Positions 5,604 to 13,489 of a DNA stretch of 28,607 nt are shown piece after piece. The position numbers and the translations under genes are program-made. The first letter of the stretch is position 1. Each line of letters begins with the position of its first letter. The stretch covers positions 1 through 28,607 of the forward strand of contig DHQV01000016.1 in assembly GCA_002408185.1 (NCBI GenBank), given 5' to 3'. A model generated the notes under the pieces. That model was not told the DNA's origin, did no database searches, and saw nothing but the letters and a program-made list of their open reading frames with translations. The DNA comes from Deltaproteobacteria bacterium UBA5329 (GTDB lineage: Bacteria > Desulfobacterota > Syntrophorhabdia > Syntrophorhabdales > Syntrophorhabdaceae).

Positions 5604-7392
5604 CGTCTGTCTTGAGGGCTGCAAGGAAAGCGCTTTGCGGGATCTCCACATCACCCACAATGCGCATGCGTTTCTTCCCCTTCTTCTGCTTTTCGAGGAG
5701 TTTTCTCTTGCGCGTTATGTCGCCGCCGTAGCATTTGGCTGTGACATCTTTGCGATATGCGGAGATAGTGGAGCGTGATATGATCTTTCCCCCGATGGCC
5801 CCCTGTATCGCTATCTTGAACTGCTGCCGCGGTATTTCATTTTTAAGCCTTTCGCACACCCTCACGGCACGCTCACGGGCGTTGTCCCTGTGAACGAGGA
5901 TCGACAGCGCATCGACCTTTTCCCCGTTTACGAGAATATCCAGCTTCACGAGGTTACTCTCGCGGTAGTCTATCATCTCGTAATCGAACGAGCCATAACC
6001 CTGGGTGATGCTCTTCAGCCTGTCGTAAAAATCGAAGATCACCTCTGCGAGCGGCAGGTCGAAAGTGACCTCCACACGGCCGGGCGTGGGATAGCTCATT
6101 TGCGAATTTACACCCCGCCTTTCCATGCAGAGCTTCATCACCACCCCGACGTACCGTTCCGGTATCAGGATGCTGGCCCTGATGTACGGCTCTTCCGACC
6201 TTTCTATTGTCCCCGGGTCGGGATAATAGAGCGGGTTATCCACGTCCAAACGGGTGCCGTCGTCGAGATAAAAGCGGTACTGCACGCTCGGCGCAGTCAT
6301 TATGATGGACTGGTCGAATTCCCTCTCGAGGCGTTCCTGCACGATCTCCAGATGGAGAAGCCCGAGGTATCCGCAACGAAATCCCTGTCCGAGTGCGGCC
6401 GAGGAATCTTTCTGGTAGACGAGGGAAGCATCGTTGAGCTTGTATTTCTCCAGGGCCTCGAGAAGCGACGGGTAATCGTCAGACGCTATGGGGTATATGG
6501 ATGAGAACACGACGGGTTTGACATCCTTGAAGCCGGGCAGGGGTTCGGGCGCCGGGCGCGTATCGAGCGTGATCGTTTCACCTATCCGCGTATCGCTCAC
6601 CGTCTTTATTCCCGCGATAATGTAGCCGACCATGCCCGCGGTCAACTCCTTCTGGGGCTCGCGGTTAAGGCGAAATACCCCCACCTCCTCCACGCGGTAC
6701 GTCGTGCCCTGGGACATGAGCCGGATGGTGTCACCCTGTTTGACCGTTCCATCGAACACACGACAGCTCACGATCGTGCCCCTGAAGGAATCGTAATGGG
6801 CGTCGAACACGAGGGCCGTCAGGGGTTTCTCGGCGTCCCCCTTCGGGGGCCGTACCCTTTCCACGATCGCCTTTAGGATATCCTCTATCCCGGTTCCTTC
6901 CTTGGCAGAACACAGGATGGCGCTGTCGGGGTCAAGGCCCAGTTCGTCGTCTATCTCATTCTTCACCCGCTCGACATCCGCAACCGGCAGATCGATCTTG
7001 TTTATCACGGGGATGATGACAAGGTTATGCTCGAGTGCGGCATAGAGGTTCCCGAGTGTCTGTGCTTCGACCCCCTGCGCCGCGTCGACGAGAAGCAGGA
7101 CCCCTTCGCACGACGCGAGCGCCCGGGACACCTCGTAGGAAAAATCGACATGACCCGGGGTATCGATAAGGTTCAGCTGGTACTCCTGTCCGTTCTCGTC
7201 GATATAAGGCAGGTCGACCGTCTGGCTCTTGATCGTGATACCGCGCTCACGCTCGATATCCATGTTATCGAGTATCTGGTCGCGGAACTGCCGGTCTTCG
7301 ACGAGGTGAGTATACTGAATGAGACGGTCGGCGAGCGTCGACTTGCCGTGATCTATATGGGCTATAATGCTGAAGTTCCTGATATGTTTCAT
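5596..7392 (-). CDS. lepA: Elongation factor 4 (LepA), ribosome back-translocase GTPase
   Basis: A 598-residue translational GTPase, exactly the family length. The GTP-binding motifs are AHIDHGKST (11-19), DTPGH (77-81) and NKID (131-134). The LepA-specific C-terminal domain is intact, including GGDITRKRKLLEKQKKGKKRMR near the end. The protein acts on stalled or mistranslocated ribosomes and in 30S assembly. It sits between a short hypothetical gene (27 bases upstream) and hemW (overlapping), an order common in bacteria. A GGGGC/GCCCC hairpin with GAGG in its loop lies just before the ATG. Confidence 0.97.
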   Translation of the reverse strand: MKHIRNFSIIAHIDHGKSTLADRLIQYTHLVEDRQFRDQILDNMDIERERGITIKSQTVDLPYIDENGQEYQLNLIDTPGHVDFSYEVSRALASCEGVLLLVDAAQGVEAQTLGNLYAALEHNLVIIPVINKIDLPVADVERVKNEIDDELGLDPDSAILCSAKEGTGIEDILKAIVERVRPPKGDAEKPLTALVFDAHYDSFRGTIVSCRVFDGTVKQGDTIRLMSQGTTYRVEEVGVFRLNREPQKELTAGMVGYIIAGIKTVSDTRIGETITLDTRPAPEPLPGFKDVKPVVFSSIYPIASDDYPSLLEALEKYKLNDASLVYQKDSSAALGQGFRCGYLGLLHLEIVQERLEREFDQSIIMTAPSVQYRFYLDDGTRLDVDNPLYYPDPGTIERSEEPYIRASILIPERYVGVVMKLCMERRGVNSQMSYPTPGRVEVTFDLPLAEVIFDFYDRLKSITQGYGSFDYEMIDYRESNLVKLDILVNGEKVDALSILVHRDNARERAVRVCERLKNEIPRQQFKIAIQGAIGGKIISRSTISAYRKDVTAKCYGGDITRKRKLLEKQKKGKKRMRIVGDVEIPQSAFLAALKTDDE

Positions 7393-7419
7393 TTTTCTGG
7401 GGCTCGCCTCGCCCCTTAT

Positions 7420-7764
7420 TTATCTCTTGACTATCTCGATGTCGACCTCGCCCCCGAAAACATCGGCGAGTTCCCTGTTGAGATCGATCATATTGTCTTC
7501 CGTATCCGCTTCTATAACAAGTTCACGGTCATCAAGGACCTTCAGTCTTCCATGCTTCTTGACAACCTCTATTACTTTGCCAGGGTCGGTCGTAACCCAC
7601 CCCTTCATTCGCTTTACCAACTCTTCGCCGTTAAAAGACCTTTCGATGGTAAGGTCTACCCTGCGTCTTTTAGCTTCCCATCCGACGAGGGCCGGCTGGG
7701 CGACCATGGGGGTCACGGGATCGTGCATGGCTGCGCACCGGAACCATAATTTTGCCCTCACCAT
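7420..7764 (-). CDS. Conserved-looking hypothetical protein, 114 residues
   Basis: A soluble-looking protein of 114 residues with no signal or membrane segment. The first 30 residues are unusual (MVRAKLWFRC, then PMVAQPALVG). The rest alternates short strands and helices (RRVDLTIERSF, GKVIEVVKKHG, RELVIEADTEDN, GGEVDIEIVKR). I recognise no family. The ATG at 7764 has AGGAGG seven bases upstream. It is the first gene of a lepA-hemW operon and is preceded by a good promoter, so it is likely expressed with lepA. Confidence 0.75.
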   Translation of the reverse strand: MVRAKLWFRCAAMHDPVTPMVAQPALVGWEAKRRRVDLTIERSFNGEELVKRMKGWVTTDPGKVIEVVKKHGRLKVLDDRELVIEADTEDNMIDLNRELADVFGGEVDIEIVKR

Positions 7765-7802
7765 ATCGAGCCCTCCTTTTGCTCATTGAAAAAATCAACA
7801 TT

Positions 7803-7831
7803 AAATTAATGGTTTATGCGGATAAAGTCAA
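7803..7831 (-). promoter_or_regulatory. Promoter of the hypothetical-lepA-hemW operon
   Basis: On the minus strand, TTGACT (7831-7826), a 17-base spacer and TAATTT (7808-7803) lie about 40-65 bases before the ATG at 7764. Confidence 0.65.
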
Positions 7832-7840
7832 TACGGAGAA

Positions 7841-7968
7841 ACCGTTAACCGTAAGTCGTGAGTTGTAAAAACAAATACCACTCCTTCATTACCGCAAGCT
7901 GAACCATTGTGAGACGAGGTAAAAAGTTGTTCCTGAATGTTCTATTCCTCACGGCTTACGACTAACGG
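7841..7968. repeat. Facing heptamer-repeat pair
   Basis: The left arm has four 7-base units (7841-7868: ACCGTTA, ACCGTAA, GTCGTGA, GTTGTAA). The right arm has three (7948-7968: CTCACGG, CTTACGA, CTAACGG). The arms are imperfect reverse complements over about 20 bases and enclose about 80 bases without a gene. The element lies between two minus-strand operons. Confidence 0.7.
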
Positions 7969-7975
7969 TCTTTAT

Positions 7976-8203
7976 TCAATTCTTGGCCCGCCAGCCCTTC
8001 TTTTGGAGACAAAGCCTTGTCCCCTCGTTGACGGCCGTTCAAGTGTCGGGAGCGCCTCTGGCAGCGAGGTTTTTCCGTACCGCCAGTTCACAGGCCTTTC
8101 TGTCTTTCTCGAAATCCTCTCCCGTCTTTCCCGGCTTTGTATATACTGTCGCGCACCCCGACAGGAGGGCAACCGCCGCAAACAACAGAATCATACTTTT
8201 CAT
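7976..8203 (-). CDS. Small lipoprotein with in-frame UGA at codon 55 (Sec or nonsense)
   Basis: A 75-codon frame starts at ATG 8203 with a lipoprotein signal (hydrophobic core, then LLSGC with Cys17) and the small-lipoprotein pattern KPGKT..DFEKDRKAC. A single UGA (8041-8039) interrupts it, and it resumes in the same frame to TAVNEGTRLCLQKKGWRAKN. The C..LxKKGW ending is typical of short lipoproteins of this kind, so the part after the UGA is genuine sequence. Cys38 and Cys65, a likely disulfide pair, flank the UGA. A stable hairpin follows (8005-8024). One reading is selenocysteine; the other is a nonsense change, for example CGA to TGA. As an ordinary stop the product is 54 residues. It is the last gene after dusB and a larger lipoprotein. 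Confidence 0.55.
8005..8024 (-). promoter_or_regulatory. SECIS-like hairpin after the lipoprotein UGA
   Basis: GGGGACAA pairs with TTGTCTCC (8 bp, one G-U) around the four-base loop GGCU. The loop starts 26 nt from the U of the UGA and begins with GG, so it meets the published geometry for bacterial SECIS elements. The fold is clear; the function is inferred. Confidence 0.4.
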
Positions 8204-8257
8204 GAGATCTGTAACTCCCGAATCAATATTTGGTACATCGCCCTAAAAGGCAGACAT

Positions 8258-9166
8258 CTATTTGAAATCGACGGTGACGGGATTTGTGCACTCGAGCTTG
8301 AGGCCCTCCATTCCCTTTACCATCGCCTTGACCTCTTCGACCGATTGAGGCTGTGCCTGGTTTATTTTTTTCAGGAGTGCCATATCGTTGATGAGTTTTC
8401 CGAAATCCATGTCGATAAGCGTTATCTTGTTGTCAGTGCGATATGTAGCGTTCGTACTGACAATGTCACCCATCATATTCAGAACGATGTTTACCTTCAT
8501 GTCCTTGAACATGGACTTTAACATTTCGATCGCCTGGGGGTCATCGGCTTGATCTTTCTGGACAGTCTCCTCTTTTTTATCTTTCTTATCTTCAGTCTTC
8601 GGCGACGGCATTGTGACACAAAGTCGTGACACGGGACCATCCTTAAATGCAAACCTTATCATGTCATTCTTTGCCGCCCCGGCATCGACACCCTCTTTTT
8701 TAGATTCACCGGGCGTTTTCTTACCCGGGTTCTGATTGAGGGTCACCTTGCTGATATCATCAAAGCTGTAGATCGCCGTGTACCCTGAAGCGGTTTGGGT
8801 CTTTGCCGGCTTTGCCGACACAAATTTCACACCCTCGCCAAAGTCTTTTGCATTCATTTGTGCTTTTTCCATCATTTCGGCTATAAAGGACTCATCATTC
8901 TTTGGCCTTTGCTCTGCGGGCCCCGCCGCATCCTGCCCTGACGCCTCGCTCGTGCCCTTTGTCAGGCCCTGCATCATATCTATGAAAGAATTTTCCATGA
9001 GCACCGTTTCTTCAATTGTGCCGCTGCCGTCGGGCTTGATATTTATCAGCGTGTTATCCTGTATACATCCTGAGAGAAGACATATTGCGGCGCAAACAGC
9101 GCTTAGTCTCAGCACCATCCAAAAACGCTGTGAATGTTTCAGTCCGGTCGTGAGACGTCCGATCAT
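8258..9166 (-). CDS. Predicted lipoprotein, unknown function
   Basis: A 302-residue protein with a long basic leader and a lipobox LLSGC (Cys34), so probably anchored in the outer or inner membrane facing the periplasm. The mature part opens with NIKPDGSGTIEETV, a beta-strand pattern seen in several secreted lipoproteins. It continues with low-complexity charged linkers (around 150-170 and 205-225) and ends in VTVDFK. I know of no characterised homologue. ATG 9166 is chosen because AGGAGG lies four bases upstream; an in-frame ATG further upstream (9214) has no such site. It is 73 bases downstream of dusB on the same strand. Confidence 0.78.
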   Translation of the reverse strand: MIGRLTTGLKHSQRFWMVLRLSAVCAAICLLSGCIQDNTLINIKPDGSGTIEETVLMENSFIDMMQGLTKGTSEASGQDAAGPAEQRPKNDESFIAEMMEKAQMNAKDFGEGVKFVSAKPAKTQTASGYTAIYSFDDISKVTLNQNPGKKTPGESKKEGVDAGAAKNDMIRFAFKDGPVSRLCVTMPSPKTEDKKDKKEETVQKDQADDPQAIEMLKSMFKDMKVNIVLNMMGDIVSTNATYRTDNKITLIDMDFGKLINDMALLKKINQAQPQSVEEVKAMVKGMEGLKLECTNPVTVDFK

Positions 9167-9239
9167 ATGTCCTCCTGGATGCTGCAATATTTGGAGATCA
9201 TCACATGCTATCAATGCAGCCGGAAGTCCGTCAAGATAA

Positions 9240-10265
9240 TTAATGGGCCGTAATGTCCGGCCTTACCGGCCCTTGAGAAGGCATCCGGTCCTTGCAGCGC
9301 GGATGCTGCCGGGCCAGCTGATCGATGACCTCGATGAGCCCGTCTTTCGTGCCGGTCCTGAACGCCCTGTTGCGCAGGGGGCGCAGTCCCTTGAGGCCCC
9401 GGGTGTACCAGATGAAAAATTTGTGAAAAATGCCGACCCCCCGCTTTTCTCCCCAGTGTGTGACGCACATCTCCAGGTGGCGCTTCATAACCGCGATGCG
9501 TGCAGATACGTCCGGTTTCGGCAGAACGGTCCCATCTTTCATATACGTCATGGTTTCGCTGAATATCCATGGATTCCCGAGAGCCCCCCGGGCAATAGCA
9601 ACGCCATCACAACCGGTCTCGTTGAACATCCTGCGGATCTTTTCGAGCGAGAGGTTATCACCGGAAGCTATGACCGGTATCGTCAAGGCCTCTTTCACAT
9701 CCCGTATCACTGCATAGTCGACCACGCCGCTGTACCCTTGTGTCTTCGTCCTGCCATGGATAAACAGGCAGGTTATACCGGCATCCTGTGCGCGCAGGGC
9801 GACATCCCGCGCATTCACCGAATCGGCGTCCCATCCCGCTCGTATCTTGACCGCGACGGGCAGGCGGCCTTCCCGCACAAGCGCGGACAGAATGCCAGCC
9901 AGCTTCTTCGGTTCCTTCATGAGCGCCGCTCCTTTGCCTTTACGCGTCACTTTCGGGGACGGACAGGCGGCGTTGAAATCTATGAGATCGACTGCATGCC
10001 CGTCAAGCCTCTCTATGGCAAGCGGTATCTGTAATTCGCTGTTCCCGAGGAATTGCACGCCGAGCGGCCTGTCTTCGGGCGACGACAAAAGCATGTGCGT
10101 GGTCCTTTTGTCCTTCTGCGAGATGGCGTTAATGTCTATCATTTCAGCAAATGCAAGCGGCGAGCCGAACGAGCGGCTGATGAGCCGGAACGGCAGATCG
10201 CTCACTCCGGCCATAGGCGACAGCATGATAGGAACGGGAAGCTCGATATGACCGATTTTCAGCAT
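9240..10265 (-). CDS. dusB: tRNA-dihydrouridine synthase (DusB family)
   Basis: A 341-residue flavoprotein that reduces specific uridines in tRNA to dihydrouridine using FMN and NADPH. The TIM-barrel landmarks are LSPMAGVSDLPFR (15-27), FNAACPSPKV with the catalytic cysteine Cys101, KGKGAALM (109-117 region), VKIRAGWD, HGRTKTQGYSG, VIASGDN and GVAIARGALGNPW. Length and motifs fit DusB, although the usual NMGCP is NAACP here. It heads a minus-strand group with two lipoprotein genes. No ribosome site is visible before ATG 10265, and a promoter-like TTTACT-18-TACAAT ends almost at the ATG, suggesting a leaderless or very short-leader mRNA. Confidence 0.93.
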   Translation of the reverse strand: MLKIGHIELPVPIMLSPMAGVSDLPFRLISRSFGSPLAFAEMIDINAISQKDKRTTHMLLSSPEDRPLGVQFLGNSELQIPLAIERLDGHAVDLIDFNAACPSPKVTRKGKGAALMKEPKKLAGILSALVREGRLPVAVKIRAGWDADSVNARDVALRAQDAGITCLFIHGRTKTQGYSGVVDYAVIRDVKEALTIPVIASGDNLSLEKIRRMFNETGCDGVAIARGALGNPWIFSETMTYMKDGTVLPKPDVSARIAVMKRHLEMCVTHWGEKRGVGIFHKFFIWYTRGLKGLRPLRNRAFRTGTKDGLIEVIDQLARQHPRCKDRMPSQGPVRPDITAH

Positions 10266-10288
10266 GGGTTATTGTAGTATTTTTTGAA

Positions 10289-10416
10289 GCAAGGAGTAAA
10301 TAGTGAGGAGCAAGGAGTTTCTTTTTCCCGGCTGGCGGCTTTTCGCCGCAATTCAGCACATCTTCCCGAAAATTGCCGATTTCCTTACTCCTTGCCGTTT
10401 ACTCATTACTGTTTAC
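10289..10416. repeat. Facing heptamer-repeat pair between dusB and glyQ
   Basis: The left arm is GCAAGGA, GTAAATA, GTGAGGA, GCAAGGA (10289-10316). The right arm is TCCTTAC, TCCTTGC, CGTTTAC, TCATTAC, TGTTTAC (10382-10416). Both have a strict 7-base period and they face each other across 65 bases. They fill most of the 215-base divergent gap and lie where promoters of both genes are expected. Confidence 0.75.
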
Positions 10417-10432
10417 TTTTTGTTTAAAATCA

Positions 10433-10462
10433 TTGATAAATCGCCGTTTTTTGTGGTATAGA
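10433..10462 (+). promoter_or_regulatory. Promoter of glyQ-glyS-ppdK
   Basis: TTGATA (10433-10438), an 18-base spacer and TATAGA (10457-10462). The predicted start lies about 12 bases before the glyQ ATG, so the leader would be very short. Confidence 0.55.
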
Positions 10463-10480
10463 AAACGTGGATTTTCAGAC

Positions 10481-11353
10481 ATGTACTTTCAGGACCTCAT
10501 ACTTGCACTGCAAAAATTCTGGGCTGAACGGGGATGTATCGTCCAGCAGCCTTACGATATGGAGGTAGGAGCCGGTACGTTCCATCCTGCCACATTGCTC
10601 CGCTGCCTGGGCCCAGAGCCCTGGAACACGGCATACGTCCAGCCATCCCGCAGGCCCGCTGACGGGCGCTATGGCGAGAACCCCAACCGTCTCCAGCACT
10701 ACTACCAGTTCCAGGTTATCATGAAGCCCTCCCCGAAGGACATTCAAAACATTTATATCGACAGCTTGAAAAGCTTCGGCATCGATACCGGGTACCATGA
10801 TATCCGGTTTGTCGAGGATGACTGGGAATCACCGACCTTAGGGGCCTGGGGGCTTGGTTGGGAAGTGTGGCTCGACGGTATGGAGATCACCCAGTTCACG
10901 TATTTTCAGCAGGCGGGCGGGATAAATCTCTCCCCTGTGTGCGTCGAGATCACGTACGGCATCGAACGGATCGCCATGTACCTTCAGGACGTCGACAATG
11001 TGTATAACGTGCAGTGGAATAAAGATATCCTTTACGGTGATGTTTTTCTCGAACCGGAAAGGGAGTTCTCCATATACAATTTTGAAGAATCCGACCCCAT
11101 CATGCTCAGGAACCTTTTCGACACGTTTGAGGGTGAAGGGGAAAAACTTGTCAAAACGCGGGGGCTCATCTACCCGGCTTACGACTTCTGCCTGAAATGC
11201 TCGCATGTCTTTAACCTTCTCGATGCCCGCGGCGCAATCAGTGTTACCGAACGTGCCAACTACATCGCGCGGGTCAGGAACCTCGCGAAGATGTGCGCGG
11301 AATTGTACGTGCAGAAGCGTGAAGAGCTCGGCTTCCCCCTGCTCAAGCAATAG
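10481..11353 (+). CDS. glyQ: Glycyl-tRNA synthetase alpha subunit
   Basis: A 290-residue catalytic subunit of the bacterial (alpha2beta2) glycyl-tRNA synthetase, which activates glycine and charges tRNA-Gly. Family signatures are the N-terminal FQDLILALQKFW, RPADGRYGENPNRLQHYYQFQVI, and EVWLDGMEITQFTYFQQ. ATG 10481 is chosen because homologues begin MxFQDLI; an upstream in-frame extension would be encoded by the heptamer repeat. There is no clear ribosome site, in keeping with a very short leader. glyS follows after 46 bases. Confidence 0.97.
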   Translation: MYFQDLILALQKFWAERGCIVQQPYDMEVGAGTFHPATLLRCLGPEPWNTAYVQPSRRPADGRYGENPNRLQHYYQFQVIMKPSPKDIQNIYIDSLKSFGIDTGYHDIRFVEDDWESPTLGAWGLGWEVWLDGMEITQFTYFQQAGGINLSPVCVEITYGIERIAMYLQDVDNVYNVQWNKDILYGDVFLEPEREFSIYNFEESDPIMLRNLFDTFEGEGEKLVKTRGLIYPAYDFCLKCSHVFNLLDARGAISVTERANYIARVRNLAKMCAELYVQKREELGFPLLKQ

Positions 11354-11399
11354 ACAAGCCCTTTTCCGGGGCGGTTTCAATGTGGGAAGGATACAGACT

Positions 11400-13475
11400 A
11401 TGAGCGAATTTTTGCTTTTAGAGATCGGGACGGAAGAAATACCCGCCCGATTCCTCGACCCGGCCAAGGAAGGCCTCCTCAAGCTCGTCCGTGATGCATT
11501 CACCCAGTCGCGGATCGGTTTCGGCGATATAAATATACAGGCAACCCCGCGCCGCATGGCACTCTTCGTCCAGGACGTGGCGGAGAAACAGGAAGAGACT
11601 GTCGCCGTCAAGTTCGGCCCCCCGTACAACCGGGCCTTCGATGAATCAGGCAATCCGACCAGGGCGGCCATCGGCTTTGCAAAATCACAGGGTGTTGAGG
11701 TCAGTGCACTTACGAAGGGTATAAAAGACAACGTCGAATTTGTAACACTGGAAAAAATGGAGAAGGGCAATCCTACGGCGGATATGCTCCCTCAACTGCT
11801 TCCGGATATCATTGCGAAGATCCCCTTTCAGAAAAAGATGCGCTGGGGATCGGGAACATTCGAATATGCACGTCCGATCCAATGGGTCATGTGCATATTC
11901 GGCAGTGAAGCGATCAGCTTCCCTGTTGCGGATGTCGTAAGCGCGCCGGTCACCTTCGGCCACCGTTTCCTTTCAAAAGGACCCATCAATATCGGCCATC
12001 CTCTCGAATATGTCGATGGACTCAGAAAGAACTTTATAATAATCAACGAAGATGAACGCATGGAGATCATACGGGAAGGCATATCCCGGATCGAAAAAGA
12101 AACGGGAGGCCAGGCCATACGGGACGAGGAACTGGTCAGGGAGATCCTTTATATAACGGAGTACCCTTATCCCCTGAAAGGGACTTTCGAGGAGATATAC
12201 CTCGGCATACCCAAGGAAGTTCTCGTAAATGTCATGAAAGCCCATCAGCGGTACATCCCTGTCGAAGATAGCGCCGGCAGGCTTTTGCCCTGTTTTATAT
12301 TCTTTGCCAACACGGTCCCCAAGGATGATTCGAATGTGGTCCGGGGCAACGAGAAGGTCCTTCGGGCAAGGCTCGCGGATGCCCGGTTCTTCTTTGACGA
12401 AGACCGGAAGGTAAGGCTGGCTGACCGCTATGAACGTCTCGCCTCTATTGTCTTCCACGTAAAATTGGGAACTCTCAAGGACAAGATGGAGAGGGTAAGG
12501 GGCATCACGCTCTATCTTGCCTCCATCCTCGACCCTTCCGCCGCCGACAAGCTTGAGAGGCTTATTTCCCTGATGAAGACAGACCTCGTCACGCATATGG
12601 TCGGTGAGTTCCCCGAATTGCAGGGAACAATGGGCCGGATCTACGCAGAGTTCGAAGGCGAGGATACCGATGTCGCCCGGGCTATCGAGGAGCACTACCT
12701 GCCGACAGGCGGCATGGGCAACCTGCCGGTCAGTTCTATAGGGGCGATAGCTGCAATAGCAGATAAACTGGACTCCATCGTATCGTTCTTCTCGGTAGGC
12801 ATAAACCCGACAGGCAACCTGGACCCGTACGCTCTGCGGCGTCAATCGCTCGGCATTATAAAAATAGCAATAGAACGGGCACTGCACCTGCCTCTTCGGA
12901 CCCTTCTCGAAAAGGCCTATGATTCGGGGGCGGGCATACAGAAAAGACTGGCCTTTGAAGAGGCGCGAAATTCGATCACGGAATTCATAGCTACCCGCTT
13001 CAAATTTTCGATGCTGGAAGAAGGCCATAATCAGGAATTCGTCGAAAGCGTCCTGCCCTGTGTGGCAGCCGATATATACGATGGATATATGCGGCTCGTC
13101 TCTCTCGAGACGCAGAGATCGATGGAAGATTTTCAACGGCTCATGGTCGGCTTCCGCCGGGTGTACAATATCACGAAACAGATAACCGAGATGGTGCCCG
13201 TCGATCCTGCCGCCCTCGTCCTTGACGAGGAAAAACAACTTTTCAGCCTGTACTCGAACAAAAAGGACATTTTCCTCGGCCATATGAAAAAACGAGATTA
13301 CGATAATGCGCTCGCCGTTCTCGTCGGTTTCAAGGAGACCATCGACAATTTTTTCGATAAGGTCTTCGTCATGGACAAGGACGAGGCAATCAAAGCGAAC
13401 AGGCTTGCATTGTTGACCCATATAAAGGATATGTTCTTGACTTTTGCAGATTTTTCAAAGATACACTTCGAATAA
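11400..13475 (+). CDS. glyS: Glycyl-tRNA synthetase beta subunit
   Basis: A 691-residue tRNA-binding subunit partnering GlyQ. It begins MSEFLLLEIGTEEIPARFL and carries ATPRRMALFV, HRFLSKGP, RARLADARFFFDEDRK and the C-terminal DALRP-type anticodon-binding region (FDKVFVMDKDEAIKANRLALL). Length matches the family (about 690). The start at 11400 has GGAAGG nine bases upstream; a longer in-frame extension overlapping glyQ lacks family similarity. ppdK starts 14 bases after its stop, so the three genes form one transcription unit. Confidence 0.97.
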   Translation: MSEFLLLEIGTEEIPARFLDPAKEGLLKLVRDAFTQSRIGFGDINIQATPRRMALFVQDVAEKQEETVAVKFGPPYNRAFDESGNPTRAAIGFAKSQGVEVSALTKGIKDNVEFVTLEKMEKGNPTADMLPQLLPDIIAKIPFQKKMRWGSGTFEYARPIQWVMCIFGSEAISFPVADVVSAPVTFGHRFLSKGPINIGHPLEYVDGLRKNFIIINEDERMEIIREGISRIEKETGGQAIRDEELVREILYITEYPYPLKGTFEEIYLGIPKEVLVNVMKAHQRYIPVEDSAGRLLPCFIFFANTVPKDDSNVVRGNEKVLRARLADARFFFDEDRKVRLADRYERLASIVFHVKLGTLKDKMERVRGITLYLASILDPSAADKLERLISLMKTDLVTHMVGEFPELQGTMGRIYAEFEGEDTDVARAIEEHYLPTGGMGNLPVSSIGAIAAIADKLDSIVSFFSVGINPTGNLDPYALRRQSLGIIKIAIERALHLPLRTLLEKAYDSGAGIQKRLAFEEARNSITEFIATRFKFSMLEEGHNQEFVESVLPCVAADIYDGYMRLVSLETQRSMEDFQRLMVGFRRVYNITKQITEMVPVDPAALVLDEEKQLFSLYSNKKDIFLGHMKKRDYDNALAVLVGFKETIDNFFDKVFVMDKDEAIKANRLALLTHIKDMFLTFADFSKIHFE

Positions 13476-13489
13476 CAGGAGGAACATCG

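Noticed and set aside
7937..8521. Plus-strand frame of 194 codons over the lipoprotein genes
   Set aside because: It starts in the heptamer repeat and runs antisense to two lipoprotein genes with proper signals and ribosome sites.
11973..13421. Open frame of about 480 codons on the minus strand opposite glyS
   Set aside because: It lies wholly antisense to a clear glyS gene, has no recognisable domain or ribosome site, and is explained by the codon pattern of the sense gene.
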